Origin: CBDBJK01 sp965206395
GTDB lineage: Bacteria; Chloroflexota; Dehalococcoidia; Lucifugimonadales; CATOSD01
DNA length: 64,000 nt
Assembly: GCA_965206395.1 (NCBI GenBank)
Contig: CBDBJK010000038.1
Span: 124,001 to 188,000, forward strand
Direction of reading: 5' to 3'
The position numbers and the translations under genes are program-made. Below are positions 35,796 to 46,499 of this stretch, one piece after another (position 1 is the stretch's first letter; the number at the start of each line of letters is the position of its first letter). Under the pieces are notes generated by a model. That model was not told where the DNA came from. It saw only the letters and a program-made list of their open reading frames with translations, and did not search any database.

Positions 35796-36593
35796 CTAGA
35801 TGAGCTTTTCTTCGCGCAGCTTCAACGCAAGCTTTCGCCCTGCGTCTGCTTCGTCATCTCCCTCGATTATCTCCACTTGCTTATCGCTGACGGGGATGAA
35901 AAGCTCAATCAGTTGCAGTCGTGCAGCCAGTTTGGTCGCATCAAGTCCCAGGTCAACAGCAGTCATTGTAGTTGGAGTCTTGCGGCTTGCCGACATGATT
36001 CCCCGCAGGGTTGGATATCGCGGCTCACCAAGCTCGTTGCTTACCGTTACGACAGCAGGCAGAGCGGCTTCGACTACCTCGTAGCCGTCTGATAGCGTTC
36101 GATGGACGGTCAGGCCACTATCGCCCACTTCCACCTTTTGGGCAAGGGTAATGCAAGGCAATCCCAGCATTTCCGCGATTCCCAAAGGAACGTGTGCATT
36201 GTCCCAGTCGGAGGCCTGCCGACCGCACAGGATGAGGTCGAACTCGCCAACCTTCTTGATAGCCTCTGACAGCGCATATGCCGTAGCAAAGGCGTCCAGG
36301 TTCTCGACGGCCTCATCCTGGATCAATGTCATCTGATCTGCGCCCATTGAAAGGGGCTTTTTCATTACGTCCATAACGAAGTTGTTACCAAGAGACAAGA
36401 TGGTGATGTTGCCACCAACGCTGTCTTTGATACGCAACGCAGCCTCTACCGCGTTCTCATCGAAGCCATTTACTACAGGAGGTATCCCCGGAGCCGGAAC
36501 AACCTTCTTGGCATCGGAATCGATTCGGAACGCAGAGGCCGGCGTCTCAGGGTCCATCACCTGCTTTACACAGACTATGATGTTAACCGCCAT
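35796..36593 (-). CDS. etfB: Electron transfer flavoprotein beta subunit
   Basis: 265 residues from the ATG at 36593, since GGGAGG lies nine bases upstream; a start 15 bp earlier is unlikely. Start MAVNIIVCVKQVMDPETPAS, the AMP-binding signature region VNGFDENAVEAALRIKD, and the family stretch LILCGRQASDWDNAHVPLGI are clear. It pairs with EtfA. A Leu/Ile-rich C-terminal arm contacts partner dehydrogenases. Confidence 0.95.
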   Translation of the reverse strand: MAVNIIVCVKQVMDPETPASAFRIDSDAKKVVPAPGIPPVVNGFDENAVEAALRIKDSVGGNITILSLGNNFVMDVMKKPLSMGADQMTLIQDEAVENLDAFATAYALSEAIKKVGEFDLILCGRQASDWDNAHVPLGIAEMLGLPCITLAQKVEVGDSGLTVHRTLSDGYEVVEAALPAVVTVSNELGEPRYPTLRGIMSASRKTPTTMTAVDLGLDATKLAARLQLIELFIPVSDKQVEIIEGDDEADAGRKLALKLREEKLI

Positions 36594-36828
36594 GTATTCC
36601 TCCCCCATTTCTTTTTTAGTTCTCGAATTAGTTGCCGACGCTGACGCAATTATTTGCCAGCACCCACAACTGAACAGACAAATTCATTTCGCTAAAATCC
36701 GGTTCAAACCTTCAGTTCGCACAGTCCCAAATTCAGAGCCGTTGGGAATATAGCACCCGTCTCTCGACGTGTCAATATCGCTGACCGCTGACAGGTTCGA
36801 TCAGACACATTTCTTGCTGGCGATTTTG

Positions 36829-38610
36829 CTACTCGGAAGGCAGCAGTCCCAAACGCTGGGCTTCGGTGGTCAATGCCAGATTATCCTGAACTCGAACTCC
36901 TCCCAGTATCAGATCAGAAATCCTGTCCCAGACATCGGGAGGTATCACCGCTCCAACGCTGGCGTCGCTGTCGTCAGGGTCTTTGAACATGAAAAACAAC
37001 TCTCCTGTAGTGGATCCTTGAGCAGAAGGGCCAGGCGCCCATCCATCTCCATCATGATCGAAATATGGGTCACCCGCGAATACGTCTGAGAGGTCGTACA
37101 ACGCCGCACCAGCACCCATGACCTCGTTCATGCGTTCCAGAACCAGATTGGCTACGAATGCCTGCCCGGAATAAGAGGGATGAACACCATCGAAGGTGAA
37201 TCCTCCGCCTCGCATCCACTTTCTTGTGAAAACGTTGCCGTCCACGACAAGCTCTGTTTTTCCTGTAAAGGCGTCGTTTATTTCCTGCCCGATATCGACA
37301 AGGTGAACGCCTGGCCTCGTTGCCGCGATATTCCTGATTACCTCATTGTAAGCGTCTATCCGAGCCATAATTAACTGCTGCTCTTCCTCCGACATCACAA
37401 GACCGTCGCGCTGTTTTCCGTCGATTTCCAGCGCCTCGTTGATTACCGCCGTAGAGCGGCCTGTGCCGTTACAGCCTGTGCTCATGAGAGCATACATCAT
37501 TGCAAAGGTAAGCAATGAGACGCGATCGCCTCGAAGAGGGTTAGCGATTTTCTCCCCACGATCCGCGACTCTCTGGAAGGATGCAGGAACCCTGTAAAAG
37601 GGGTTGAGCTTGTTCAGGTAGAATTCGAGGTCTTCGGAATCGAACAGGTATCCGACTGCGCTAAAATAGGGCAAGGTTAACAAGAAAATATCAGTTTCCA
37701 CGCCTGACCTGGCGCTTGCGGCCTCCAATCGGTCTACTACCCGCTTATATTGCGCGTCGAAGTGCGACAGATCGGTCAGATTGCGCTCGATGGATGCCTG
37801 AGAGTAGGGTTCGAGCGATATGTTTTCCGTGAATAGCCCAAAGGATATAAGCAGCCTTAAAAGAAACTTGAGTTCCTTTTTCACGATGTCTAGCGGGATG
37901 GAGAAGTATAAAGGCTTTGATCCCCCCAAGCCAAGGGCCGCAAGGCTAGAGTCGTTGTTGCCTATCCAGAGCACTACCGCAGCCTTGTCGACTCCGATTA
38001 CGGGTGCGCCTTTCTCAATGAGCCATTCTGCAGAATCGATCTGAGACACGTCTTGCTGGGCGAACAAGTTGATGGGATATAGAACCTGGTCGGACTTGTC
38101 TTTGAACTCTGTTGGGAAAGTTTTGTCAGCCAGATAACGTTCGGATACGACGTCCTCGTCTGCGCCGACACGCTTGTGATATTCAAGACCTTCGAGAGTA
38201 AATACGTCCGCGCCGTCCACTCCCAGATTAGTGGGAACAATATAGGGCGGCGGGCGCTGTCCATTGTTATCAAACAGCGGCTGACTGAAGCTCAACGGCA
38301 TCACAGTCTTCAGGGCCACAGCCACTTTTTGCAGATATGCGTTCAACGTATTAGTATAGTTGTTCGTCGCGTCCATAGTCCCATGAGTCAGGCTGTCTCC
38401 TATGCCAATCAGCATAGTGAGCGCATCGGCATCAGGTGACAGCTGCGCCTGGCTGGACTGTCGCACTAACCCCACACCTGTTGACGACGAAACGTCAGTA
38501 GCGGCCAACGCAAAGCTGCCTCCAGCGAACCACATCAGGGAGACGCTAAGAATCAGGCACATAGCAATGGGGTTTAGTCGCTTCATCCGAAGTAGTACGG
38601 CGGCTCTCAT
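36829..38610 (-). CDS. Secreted SGNH/GDSL-family hydrolase
   Basis: 593 residues from the ATG at 38610 (GGGAGG upstream), with a signal peptide (CLILSVSLMWFAGGSFALA). Block I is GIGDSLTHG (about 72), block III VVLWIGNNDSS, and the catalytic Asp-x-x-His is in FDGVHPSYSG (about 488). The C-terminal part has an EF-hand-like calcium loop DHDGDGW. It is longer than common GDSL lipases (200-400 aa), with an inserted region of about 150 residues. It would hydrolyse ester or acyl substrates outside the cytoplasm. It is divergent from the MFS symporter gene. Confidence 0.85.
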   Translation of the reverse strand: MRAAVLLRMKRLNPIAMCLILSVSLMWFAGGSFALAATDVSSSTGVGLVRQSSQAQLSPDADALTMLIGIGDSLTHGTMDATNNYTNTLNAYLQKVAVALKTVMPLSFSQPLFDNNGQRPPPYIVPTNLGVDGADVFTLEGLEYHKRVGADEDVVSERYLADKTFPTEFKDKSDQVLYPINLFAQQDVSQIDSAEWLIEKGAPVIGVDKAAVVLWIGNNDSSLAALGLGGSKPLYFSIPLDIVKKELKFLLRLLISFGLFTENISLEPYSQASIERNLTDLSHFDAQYKRVVDRLEAASARSGVETDIFLLTLPYFSAVGYLFDSEDLEFYLNKLNPFYRVPASFQRVADRGEKIANPLRGDRVSLLTFAMMYALMSTGCNGTGRSTAVINEALEIDGKQRDGLVMSEEEQQLIMARIDAYNEVIRNIAATRPGVHLVDIGQEINDAFTGKTELVVDGNVFTRKWMRGGGFTFDGVHPSYSGQAFVANLVLERMNEVMGAGAALYDLSDVFAGDPYFDHDGDGWAPGPSAQGSTTGELFFMFKDPDDSDASVGAVIPPDVWDRISDLILGGVRVQDNLALTTEAQRLGLLPSE

Positions 38611-39024
38611 AGTGTACCTCCCGGCATCCTCATACTCATCAACTGAAGCCGTCAAACGAGACCGCAGTCTTGAACAGAAGCGTGACAGTCTTCACAGTCG
38701 TCCTTGGATTCTTCGTCTTCACATAAGACCAACACACTAGAGCGTTAATTATGCCGCTTTGAACGGCTCTTGTCCACTATCAGCCGGATAATCGAGCCAT
38801 TGAGTTGGGAAATATCTGGTAGAGTATTGTCATGCATGGTCCAATTAGAATACTACGGGGCAGTTTATGATGGCGCTCGCTGTGATGTCATGCGGCAGAT
38901 GACAGGCCCAGACTTTCCGCTTATTGCGCCTTCAGCCACAAGGGGAACAGAAATATTTTGGATTTGCGAATGAAAAGCTGGCGACAGGAATCATGTTTCC
39001 TCTGCTGCGTGGCTGATCGATAAA
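38611..39024. other. Divergent intergenic region, SGNH hydrolase / MFS symporter
   Basis: About 410 bp between two divergent genes. It holds no recognisable gene, tandem repeat or hairpin; a 67-codon open frame at 38770-38973 has no ribosome site or family resemblance. Both promoters must lie here but I could not assign them. Confidence 0.4.
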
Positions 39025-40500
39025 ATGTCGACTGCTCAAAACTCCGCGAATCTGTCGGTCGCTCATACTACGCCGCGCCTGGGACTGAGGACGAAGGCCC
39101 TATATGGCGTTGGAGGCGTTGCAGACGCGATAAAGACGGTTGTCTTCGGCCTGTTCCTGCTTTTTTTCTACACCACAGTAGTAGGCTTGCCTGCCTCGTT
39201 GGTCGGAATAATTGCCGCTATTGGTCTCGTTTGGGACGCCGTAATTGATCCCTACATCGGCCACATTTCTGATTTCACACGTTCTCGTCTGGGGCGTCGC
39301 CATCTTTACATGCTCGTTGGGGCGTCGTTGATGGGTCTCAGTTTCTGGGCGTTGTTCAGCCCTCCTCCTGACCTGCCGACCTGGGCGTTAGCCGCCTGGC
39401 TTCTGGTAACCAGCCTGTTGGTGCGCACTATGACATCCCTGTTTTCCGTTCCCTATCTTGCGCTCGGCGCGGAGTTGAGCCAAGACTATCACGAGCGCAA
39501 CTCTATCGCAGGCGTTCGGGGCGGGCTTGCCATCCTGGGCACACTAGCTGCCGCCGCACTGGCTTTCGTAGTGTTCTTTCCGAACACCACCCCTGGAGTT
39601 GACCCCAAACTTAACTACTCCGGATATCCTCTGATGGGACTGACTTTTGGTGTCGTGATGACAGTGGTTGCACTGGTTGCAACGTTGGGCACACTGCGCT
39701 GGCGTTCTTACGTGCGCGATGCCGAGATTCTGACAGACGCTGGGCAGTCGCTCAAGAGCTTCTTTGCCGGCGTGGCGGCTTCATTCAAGATTGGCAGCTT
39801 TCGGGCACTCTTCATATCGTTCTCATTGTTCTTTCTTGCGGTGGTAATCAACGCCACGCTTTCGATTTACTTCCTCACGTACTACGTGGATATCACTGAC
39901 AGCGCCGCTCTAGGCTTGATTCAGGGCGGATTTTACAGCGGAGCCTTAATCGGCGTGGTGTTCTGGCTAAGAATCTCGAAGGTCATGGAGAAGCGCTGGC
40001 TGTACTTCGTTTCCACTTCCGTGACATCCCTGGCAATGATTGGCGCAGTGCTGTTGTTTGGAGAAGGGCATCTCCTGGGAGTCGGCAATACCAATGCGCT
40101 ATTGGCAGGCCACATTTTCGTTGGCTTCTTCGCCAGCATAATCTGGGTGATTCCGTTTTCCATGATTGCGGATGTAGCTGACGAAGATGAGCTGGCAACG
40201 GGTCGGCGACGCGAAGGCGCATTTTTTGGCATATTCTACTTCGGCCAGCAGATAGCCGCCGGCCTGTCCATTCTCATCACGGGTGTTTTCATCGATTGGT
40301 ACGCGGGACTTATAGCTGGCGACGCCGCGCTGTCTGACGTTACCATTCAGCGAATCGCGGTACTGTACGGAATTCTTCCCGCTGTATTGCTGATCGCGTC
40401 TGCCATCGTCATCACGCGGTACTCTCTCGATCGCAAAAAAGTCGAGAGAATCCAAGTCCGACTAACCGAACGGAATCAGACTGAAACGGCTCAGCTTTAG
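39025..40500 (+). CDS. MFS transporter, GPH (MelB-like) cation symporter family
   Basis: 491 residues with 12 hydrophobic segments. GPH hallmarks: LYGVGGVADAIKTVVFGLFL at the N-terminus, DAVIDPYIGHISDFTRSRLGRRH (about 70-92) containing the Asp pair used for cation binding and the loop RxGRRxP-like motif, and the second-half IADVADEDELATGRRREGAF. The family imports sugars, glycosides or uronates with H+ or Na+. The substrate is not readable. It stands alone on the plus strand, divergent from the secreted SGNH hydrolase. Confidence 0.92.
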   Translation: MSTAQNSANLSVAHTTPRLGLRTKALYGVGGVADAIKTVVFGLFLLFFYTTVVGLPASLVGIIAAIGLVWDAVIDPYIGHISDFTRSRLGRRHLYMLVGASLMGLSFWALFSPPPDLPTWALAAWLLVTSLLVRTMTSLFSVPYLALGAELSQDYHERNSIAGVRGGLAILGTLAAAALAFVVFFPNTTPGVDPKLNYSGYPLMGLTFGVVMTVVALVATLGTLRWRSYVRDAEILTDAGQSLKSFFAGVAASFKIGSFRALFISFSLFFLAVVINATLSIYFLTYYVDITDSAALGLIQGGFYSGALIGVVFWLRISKVMEKRWLYFVSTSVTSLAMIGAVLLFGEGHLLGVGNTNALLAGHIFVGFFASIIWVIPFSMIADVADEDELATGRRREGAFFGIFYFGQQIAAGLSILITGVFIDWYAGLIAGDAALSDVTIQRIAVLYGILPAVLLIASAIVITRYSLDRKKVERIQVRLTERNQTETAQL

Positions 40501-40620
40501 CATCGCATGGCTCCGCGCCCTCACGATGCGGCTACAAATCAGAGGCTAATTATAGCTTCGCACGGGCCTGGAAATCGACCCATGCCCTTGATTATCGTGT
40601 GCTCAGGCAGACGACCTGCC

Positions 40621-42459
40621 TTACCTCATAAGCTCTTGCGTTGTAAGAGCGCCTTTCCGGGCCAATTCAATCCTCTTGGCGAATCTGGAAAGCTGTAGCT
40701 CAAGTTCTCGAGCGGCGAAAGGCTCCAGAAATTGTTGATCGCTTCCTGCCACTTTATTATGCACCGCGTTAATAATTAGCTCCGCAAATCCCAGCCTGCC
40801 CCCGCGCGTCTGCCATTCAGCGAATTTGACGATTAGTTTTATGAATCTGCCGACGTTTGGATCATTGAACTTACCCTGCTCATGGAGGTTTGCCAGCACG
40901 TCGCTGAGCGAATCAAAGGTAATCGTCGGCACCAACAGCGGGACAGTGCTCAGATTTGATGTTTCCGAAGGGAACATTTCGCCTGTTTCATCCTCAGCTA
41001 TGACGTGGTAGGCGTACTTGACCCTTTGCTCGGCGGTATTGTCGAAGAAGAAAGTGTCACTCGCCGTGCCTATTTCAACTGGTACACCAGGCACCTCGCC
41101 CTTCTTGAAGGGCAACGGCTTGAGTCCGATTCCAATCAAAGGCCGCGGCATCTGGTTCAGGAAGCCCGCAAGCCCCTCAGGCAACTCCAGGGTAGGCTCA
41201 TAGTCCTGGAAGCAACCATCCTTCCCAATATAGCCGTCGAACAGGTGAAGTGGTATCTCGACACACGTTGATCTGAATACACGATATGTCGTTGCTCCGG
41301 GAGACGCCTCCCAGCCTAATAGCACCCCTTCTGTCGGGTTACTAATCGGCCAAGACCACAAACGCCCGGGTGGGTCCAACCAGAACGAGCCTCTAGAGCT
41401 AGGATACCCTCTGTGTACGTTGGTTCCATAGTAGAAATTGGCACTGCCCACAAAGACGCCGTATGGGGTTGTCTTAAGGGCGCGTACTCCGAACTCGAAC
41501 TTGTCGCCAAATCCGTTCATGGTTATGGCCGAAAAGTGGACGCCATCTGTTGACTTGTAAAGGTCGAATCCCATGTTCTCACGAAGGAGCACTTCTTTGC
41601 CAGGGCATGTCCGGTTCCATGTCGAGTAGTCGTATGTGCCGACGTACATCGCGCTGTCGTCGGCATCCATCCTCCAGATATGCTCGTTCAGGGAGTTGTT
41701 GAACCCCTCGTTCATGCCACTGAGCGGGTACTTCCAGCTTCCGTCTGGAAGCTGGCGTGGAGTGCCAACTATAAGGTCCCAGCTATCATCGGGATTGATG
41801 CGAACTATTTCAGCGGGATTGTCAGTACCCATGTACAGACTGCCATTGAACACTGTCGCGCTCAGAGGGAATATGCTTGGCTCTGGAAGATAGGCTCCGT
41901 CTTCAATTATGGTAGTGAAGGTGAGCGAGTCACCCTCACCGTCTGTCTTGAAAATGGAGTAGCCATTCCTGGTGTCGATGGTTCCGATGTAGAGGAAATC
42001 ATTGAATGACTTGAGCTGATACGCTTTCATCACTGGGTTGTCTACCGTCCCCGGTGTCACAGTCGACCAGGCGTTGTTGCCACTAGCGGGGTCTGCTGAG
42101 GCTATGACGGCCCCGTTCCCCTGGGTTATGCTGTGAATCGCGTACAGCTTGCCGTTGTGCGCCACCATCGACCTGAACCCAGATTTAGGCAAGCTGCCCA
42201 TGAACGTTTGCGGGTCTTGAGGTATAGGCTCGAAGTTAACCCCGTCCGTGCTTCTGAGTATGCGAGGAGGAGGAACGTCGCCATAAACGCCTTTGGAATT
42301 TGTGCCGCCCACATACAGGGCTTCGGTGCCATCAGGCTCTGTAAAGACTTCCATCGCACGATAGCCGATGTCGCGCGCCGTGAACTTGACTGGGTCCGTG
42401 TCTGGTATCGGAACGTCTGCGGGCGAACGATAGACCATTTCCCATGTGCCTGCCGCCCC
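40621..42459 (-). pseudogene. Propeller gene fragment 4: second propeller and C-terminus
   Basis: Coding continues across the IS630 site as LLGAAGTWEMVYRSPADVPI. A usable ATG at 42438 leaves a 605-residue open frame, but without signal peptide or the first blade. It includes FNGSLYMGTDNP, MYVGTYDYSTWN, VFVGSANFYYG, the Fn3-like pair ATTYRVFRSTC ... VKYAYHVIAEDETGEM, and a helical C-terminus (LSRFAKRIELARKGAL). If annotated alone it looks like a complete gene, which would be misleading. Confidence 0.8.
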
Positions 42460-42546
42460 TAGTGGTCCAACATCATTGAAATGAATCCCATGATAGTCAT
42501 TGTTCCTCTTGGGGGTTCAATCGTAACGTTGAACCGAGGAGGAACC

Positions 42547-43122
42547 ATGATGTCTACCAAGAAGTACCGTATCAGACTGACTACCGACGAACAACAGGAA
42601 CTCAACGCCTTGGTCTCACGCGGTCGGGCTGCGGCGTACAAACAGACCCATGCGCGCATTCTGCTGATGAGCGATGAGTCACGCTCGGACGGGGGAATGA
42701 AGGACGCGGACATCACCAGCGCGCTCGGTGTGGGACAGTCAACGGTCGAGCGAATACGCAAGCGCTGTGTGGAGGAGGGGGTCGAGTCTGCGCTGAATCG
42801 CAAAAAGCAACTGCGTCGGCGTCAAAAGAGACTGGACGGCGAAGGTGAAGCACGGTTGATAGCGATGGCCTGCGGGGAACCGCCGGAGGGGCGTGCCAGT
42901 TGGACCCTGAAGCTGTTGGCTGACCAGTTGGTCGAGTGTGAGATAGTCGGGACCATTAGCACCGAGACGGTTCGCCAGGCGCTTAAAAAAAAACGAACTG
43001 AAGCCGTGGCTGAAGCAGAGTTGGTGCATCCCGCCCGGTCAGAGCGCGGAGTTTGTGTGCGCGATGGAAGACGTGATGGAAGACGTACTGGAGGTCTACC
43101 AACGGCCGTACGATGGGAATGA
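42547..43122 (+). CDS. IS630 transposase, N-terminal part
   Basis: Start ATG at 42547 after CGAGGAGGAA. Encodes the helix-turn-helix DNA-binding domains (KDADITSALGVGQSTVERIR, ETVRQALKKK). The true phase switches by -1 at the A9 tract (42985-42993); residues after that in this frame (RTEAVAEAELVH onward) are out of phase. The joined product reads ALKKNELKPWLKQSWCIPP. Confidence 0.88.
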   Translation: MMSTKKYRIRLTTDEQQELNALVSRGRAAAYKQTHARILLMSDESRSDGGMKDADITSALGVGQSTVERIRKRCVEEGVESALNRKKQLRRRQKRLDGEGEARLIAMACGEPPEGRASWTLKLLADQLVECEIVGTISTETVRQALKKKRTEAVAEAELVHPARSERGVCVRDGRRDGRRTGGLPTAVRWE

Positions 43123-43705
43123 GGTTCTGGTGTGCATGGATGAGACGAGCAAACAGCAAGTCAAGGAGACGCGAGTGCCGCGTCCCGCAGCGCCCGGCTT
43201 ATCGGCGGCATACGACTACGAATACGAGCGCAATGGAGTGAGCAGCCTGTTCATGCTGTTTGCACCGTTGGACGGATGGCGCCGAGTCGAGGTCAGAGAG
43301 CGTCGCACGAAGGTGGACTGGGCGCATGTGATAAAGAAACTGGTCGACGAGGACTACCCTGACAGAGACCGGATCGTGCTGGTAATGGACAATCTCAACA
43401 CTCACAAGCTGTCCTCGCTATACGAGGCATTCGAGCCTGCTGAGGCGAGGCGTATAGCTGAGCGACTGGAGATACACTACACTCCCAAACACGGGAGTTG
43501 GTTGAATATGGCGGAGATAGAGATCGGTGTGCTGGCTCGACAGTGCCTGGACCGACGGATTGCCAATCAAGACATCCTGCGCGGCGAGGTCAATGCTTGG
43601 CAGAATCAACGCAACCGGGATGTGATACGAGTGGATTGGCGCTTCACTACCGAGGATGCGCGCATCAAGCTAAAGTCACTCTACCCATCAATACAAAAAC
43701 GTTGA
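43055..43705 (+). CDS. IS630 transposase, catalytic part
   Basis: Carries the DDE triad: Asp in VCMDETSKQQ, Asp in VLVMDNLNTHK, and Glu in MAEIEIGVLAR, after the typical YTPKHGSWLNM. It is open upstream to the A9 slip site, so expression depends on frameshifting rather than on its own start. It ends seven bases before the IS border. Confidence 0.88.
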   Translation: MCAMEDVMEDVLEVYQRPYDGNEVLVCMDETSKQQVKETRVPRPAAPGLSAAYDYEYERNGVSSLFMLFAPLDGWRRVEVRERRTKVDWAHVIKKLVDEDYPDRDRIVLVMDNLNTHKLSSLYEAFEPAEARRIAERLEIHYTPKHGSWLNMAEIEIGVLARQCLDRRIANQDILRGEVNAWQNQRNRDVIRVDWRFTTEDARIKLKSLYPSIQKR

Positions 43706-43710
43706 ACCAC

Positions 43711-45189
43711 TAGCAGCGTGCGCCCAATCACGTCAACAAAGAACTCGAACGGGGCCTTTTCGTCGAGGGCTATCCCAAAGTCGAACGAGAACGACTCTCC
43801 CGGCTCCAGAATACGGTTGTTCAACGTCCACAGGAACCTGGAACCCTGCTCTCCGCACACTGCGTCATCGAACAGCACGCAGGTCTGCCCAGTGAGGGTG
43901 GTTATCTCGAAGGAGGGGTCTATTATGAAGTCCTCAGACGTATTCGTAAACGTGGAACTCATGGTGAACACACCTGCCGCGCCCCGGTCATCGTCAGGGT
44001 CGAAGCTGGTGTCGATATCGACAAGCTCCGCAGATTCGTTGACGACTGCTTGAGGAACCGGCGCAAACAGATGCCCAGAGAAGACGATGCTTGCTCCGAT
44101 TGGCAGCGAATTTTCGTTGAAGAGAGGAATCTCCCCAGAAGCCGCTACGTGCGTTTCGCCGTTGCCGGGCGGTTGATGTGTAATCAGGCTCTCGATCCGA
44201 ACCGGGGTGACATTGTGCAAGGTCATTCCCAACCTGGGAACCTCAACCTCGAAGAATGCGTCGATGAAGCTGCTCGCAGCGCCCTCTGGGGCGTATGGAG
44301 GCAGATCAAGGCGGCCCGTCACAGGGTTCACTATCTCTTCGATCATGCCGACAGAACGCTCGAACGGCGACTTGCTGGCATCTCGCAGTCTTAGGGTCAT
44401 GTCGCCCAGTATCGGATGCGTGCCAGTCAGTTCCATGGAGACGATCTCGGTCTGGATGTCGTCGAGTCCATCCTCATCCGAATCTCCGGTCTGTCCTTCA
44501 GGGCCAACGATGCCGTGAACTGCCATCTGACCCTCAAAAAGGGCATAATGGCGGCCCAAACCGGGTATCTCGACACCAACGATGGCAGTCGTGACACTCA
44601 AGCTGGAGAACGTATCCTCCGGGCCTTGCAAGGGGAACGAGATCAGGTTGGATTTTCCCGACTCTGCGCCCGAATCGTCTTGTGCCACAACATAATAGCT
44701 GTACTTGATTCCTGGCACGGCTGTCGTGTCGACGAACAACGTCTCTGCGGTGGAGCCTATCTCAGAATGCAGATCGGGAACCTCAACGCTGCCGGACAGC
44801 CGGAACAGGAAGCTGCCGCCCAGGTCACCTATAAGGCTTCCCTCTGGAATGAGTCCGGCGTCAATCAATATCTGCAGGAATTCTTCGCTCTGAAGCAGCT
44901 CCGCCAGAAGCGTTTCATTCGTTAGCAGCTCTGTCAGGACGAACTCCGCAATCAACTCAGAATACTGAACGGCGGCAGCAAAAAGCAGATCGCTCTGAAG
45001 CAGCGCGCTCAGGAATATCTCGTCGTGCAGCAGTTCGTTCGCAAATTGCGGGTACTGCACTATCATGGTCTGGATAAATTGCGTCAATAATTCGGGGTTG
45101 AAGAAAAAGTCGAGCAAGGTGAGTCCCATCTGGGCCATCACAGCGGCGACTAGCTCGTTCTGAAGGATTTCGTTCAGGAGTGCGGGGTT
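43711..45189 (-). pseudogene. Propeller gene fragment 3: helical repeat, Fn3 half, beta domain
   Basis: Resumes as NPALLNEILQNELVAAV in the shifted phase. It contains the remainder of the Leu-rich repeat (NPELLTQFIQTM, SALLQSDLLF, NETLLAELLQSEE), the closing Fn3-like strands YSYYVVAQDDSGAESGKSN, a calcium-loop-like GDSDEDGLDD and a beta domain ending FFVDVIGRTLL at the IS630 junction. Confidence 0.8.
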
Positions 45190-45190
45190 C

Positions 45191-46430
45191 TTGAAGCAGC
45201 GTGCTCTTGATAAGCTCGGCTACGGGTGCGGGGTCAAGGGCGAAGATTTCAAGCAGCAGCCCACTGTTCACAAGCTCGCTCACGAACAGGTCGTGCTCAA
45301 GGAGCAGACTCAGGAACGCCGGGTCTTGAACAAGCTGCTCAACTAGATTCACCAGTATGGGCGGGAAGGTTTCCGGTTCGCCGTTCAGGTCGCATCCGGT
45401 GCCTGGAATCGAGGGCGGCGTTATTCCGCCAGGAATTCCCAGCTTGATTGTCGTAAACTCAGAGCGGAAGACGCGGAATTGTGTCGCTCCAACTGGAGCC
45501 GTCCAGGTAATAATGTTGCCGTCGGGGTGCGCAGTCGCCAGAGCCGTGCCGGGCGGGTCTAGCTGATCGCCGTTGCCTAGTCCGCTGGCCGACCTGAAGA
45601 TATTCGCGCCGAAGTAAGTATTGGCCGTGCCCGTGAACAGGCCATGTGGTGTCGATTGGAAGTTTCGCAGGCCGAAGTCGAACGGGTCTCCGAATCCGTC
45701 AATGGTTATAGCGGAGAAATGTATGCCGTCCGTTGACTTGTAGAGGTCAAAGCCCATGAAAGGGCTGAGAATCTCGTTCCTGTCAGGGCATAGCCTCTGG
45801 GAAGTAGAATCGTCAAACGTTCCGACATACAAGACACCATCCTGGCTCTGCATACGCCAGATATGCTGATTGAGGGCAAAGTTGAACCCCTCATCAAGGC
45901 CACTCAAGGGATACTTCCAGCCATCAGGGGTCTCGCGTGGTGTCCCAACTATCAGGTCCCAGCTATCGTCAGCCTTGATTCGAATTATCTCGGCGGGGTC
46001 GTCAGTGCCAACATAGAGCGCATCATTGAAGATATGCATGCTGACGACGGTCCTGCTCGGCCTGTCAGCCAGATACGCGCCATCGGTTACCACCGGAGTG
46101 AAGGTATATGGCGGCTCGCCTGTCGCGTCTGTCCGCACAACTGAATAGGCGTTCAGAACGTCCATCGCGCCGACGTAGAGCTGTCCATTGAACACCTCCA
46201 TCTCGAAGCCTCGAAGCTCGGGGTCGTCAGGGCTGACCAGACGCCAGGCGTCATTGCCATCCGACGGATTCGCCGACTCAATTATCTTCCCGTTGCCTTG
46301 GACGGAGCCGTGCAGTACGTAGAGCTTTCCGTTATAGGTCGTCAGTGACCTGAAGCTGCCCTTGTTGAGGCCGCCCATGAAAGTGCCGGGGTCCTGGGGT
46401 ATGGGAGTGAAGTTCAATCCGTCCGTTGTC
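45191..46430 (-). pseudogene. Propeller gene fragment 2: rest of propeller 1 and start of helical repeat
   Basis: Continues in phase from fragment 1 after the IS (RTTDGLNFTPIPQDPGTFMG). It contains blade-type repeats FNGQLYVGAMDV, FNDALYVGTDDP, QDGVLYVGTFDD, then ATQFRVFRSEFTT of an Fn3-like domain and the first Leu-rich repeat units. At 45190 one extra base shifts the frame, and about 60 unrelated residues follow before a stop near 44957. Confidence 0.8.
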
Positions 46431-46499
46431 CTTAGAGCGTCTAACAAAACCTAATAAAAGGGGTTAGAATCTGGACATTCTCTGGAGGAGGATGACCTA

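Larger units (their letters stand above)
42460..43712 (+). mobile_element. IS630-family insertion sequence
   Basis: The element is 42462-43710 (1,249 bp), flanked by TA on both sides (42460-42461, 43711-43712), the usual IS630 target duplication. Inverted ends read GTGGTCCAAC and, reversed, GTGGTTCAAC. It encodes a transposase in two phases joined by a run of nine A. It sits in the large propeller gene on the opposite strand; removing it joins CTG CTA to GGG GCG in phase. Confidence 0.92.

Noticed and set aside
38770..38973. A 67-codon open frame between the SGNH hydrolase and MFS genes.
   Set aside because: No ribosome site, no recognisable feature, and it lies in a region expected to hold divergent promoters.
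40621..42438. Reading fragment 4 as an independent complete gene starting at 42438.
   Set aside because: No signal peptide or ribosome site, the first blade is missing, and coding continues in phase across the IS630 site.
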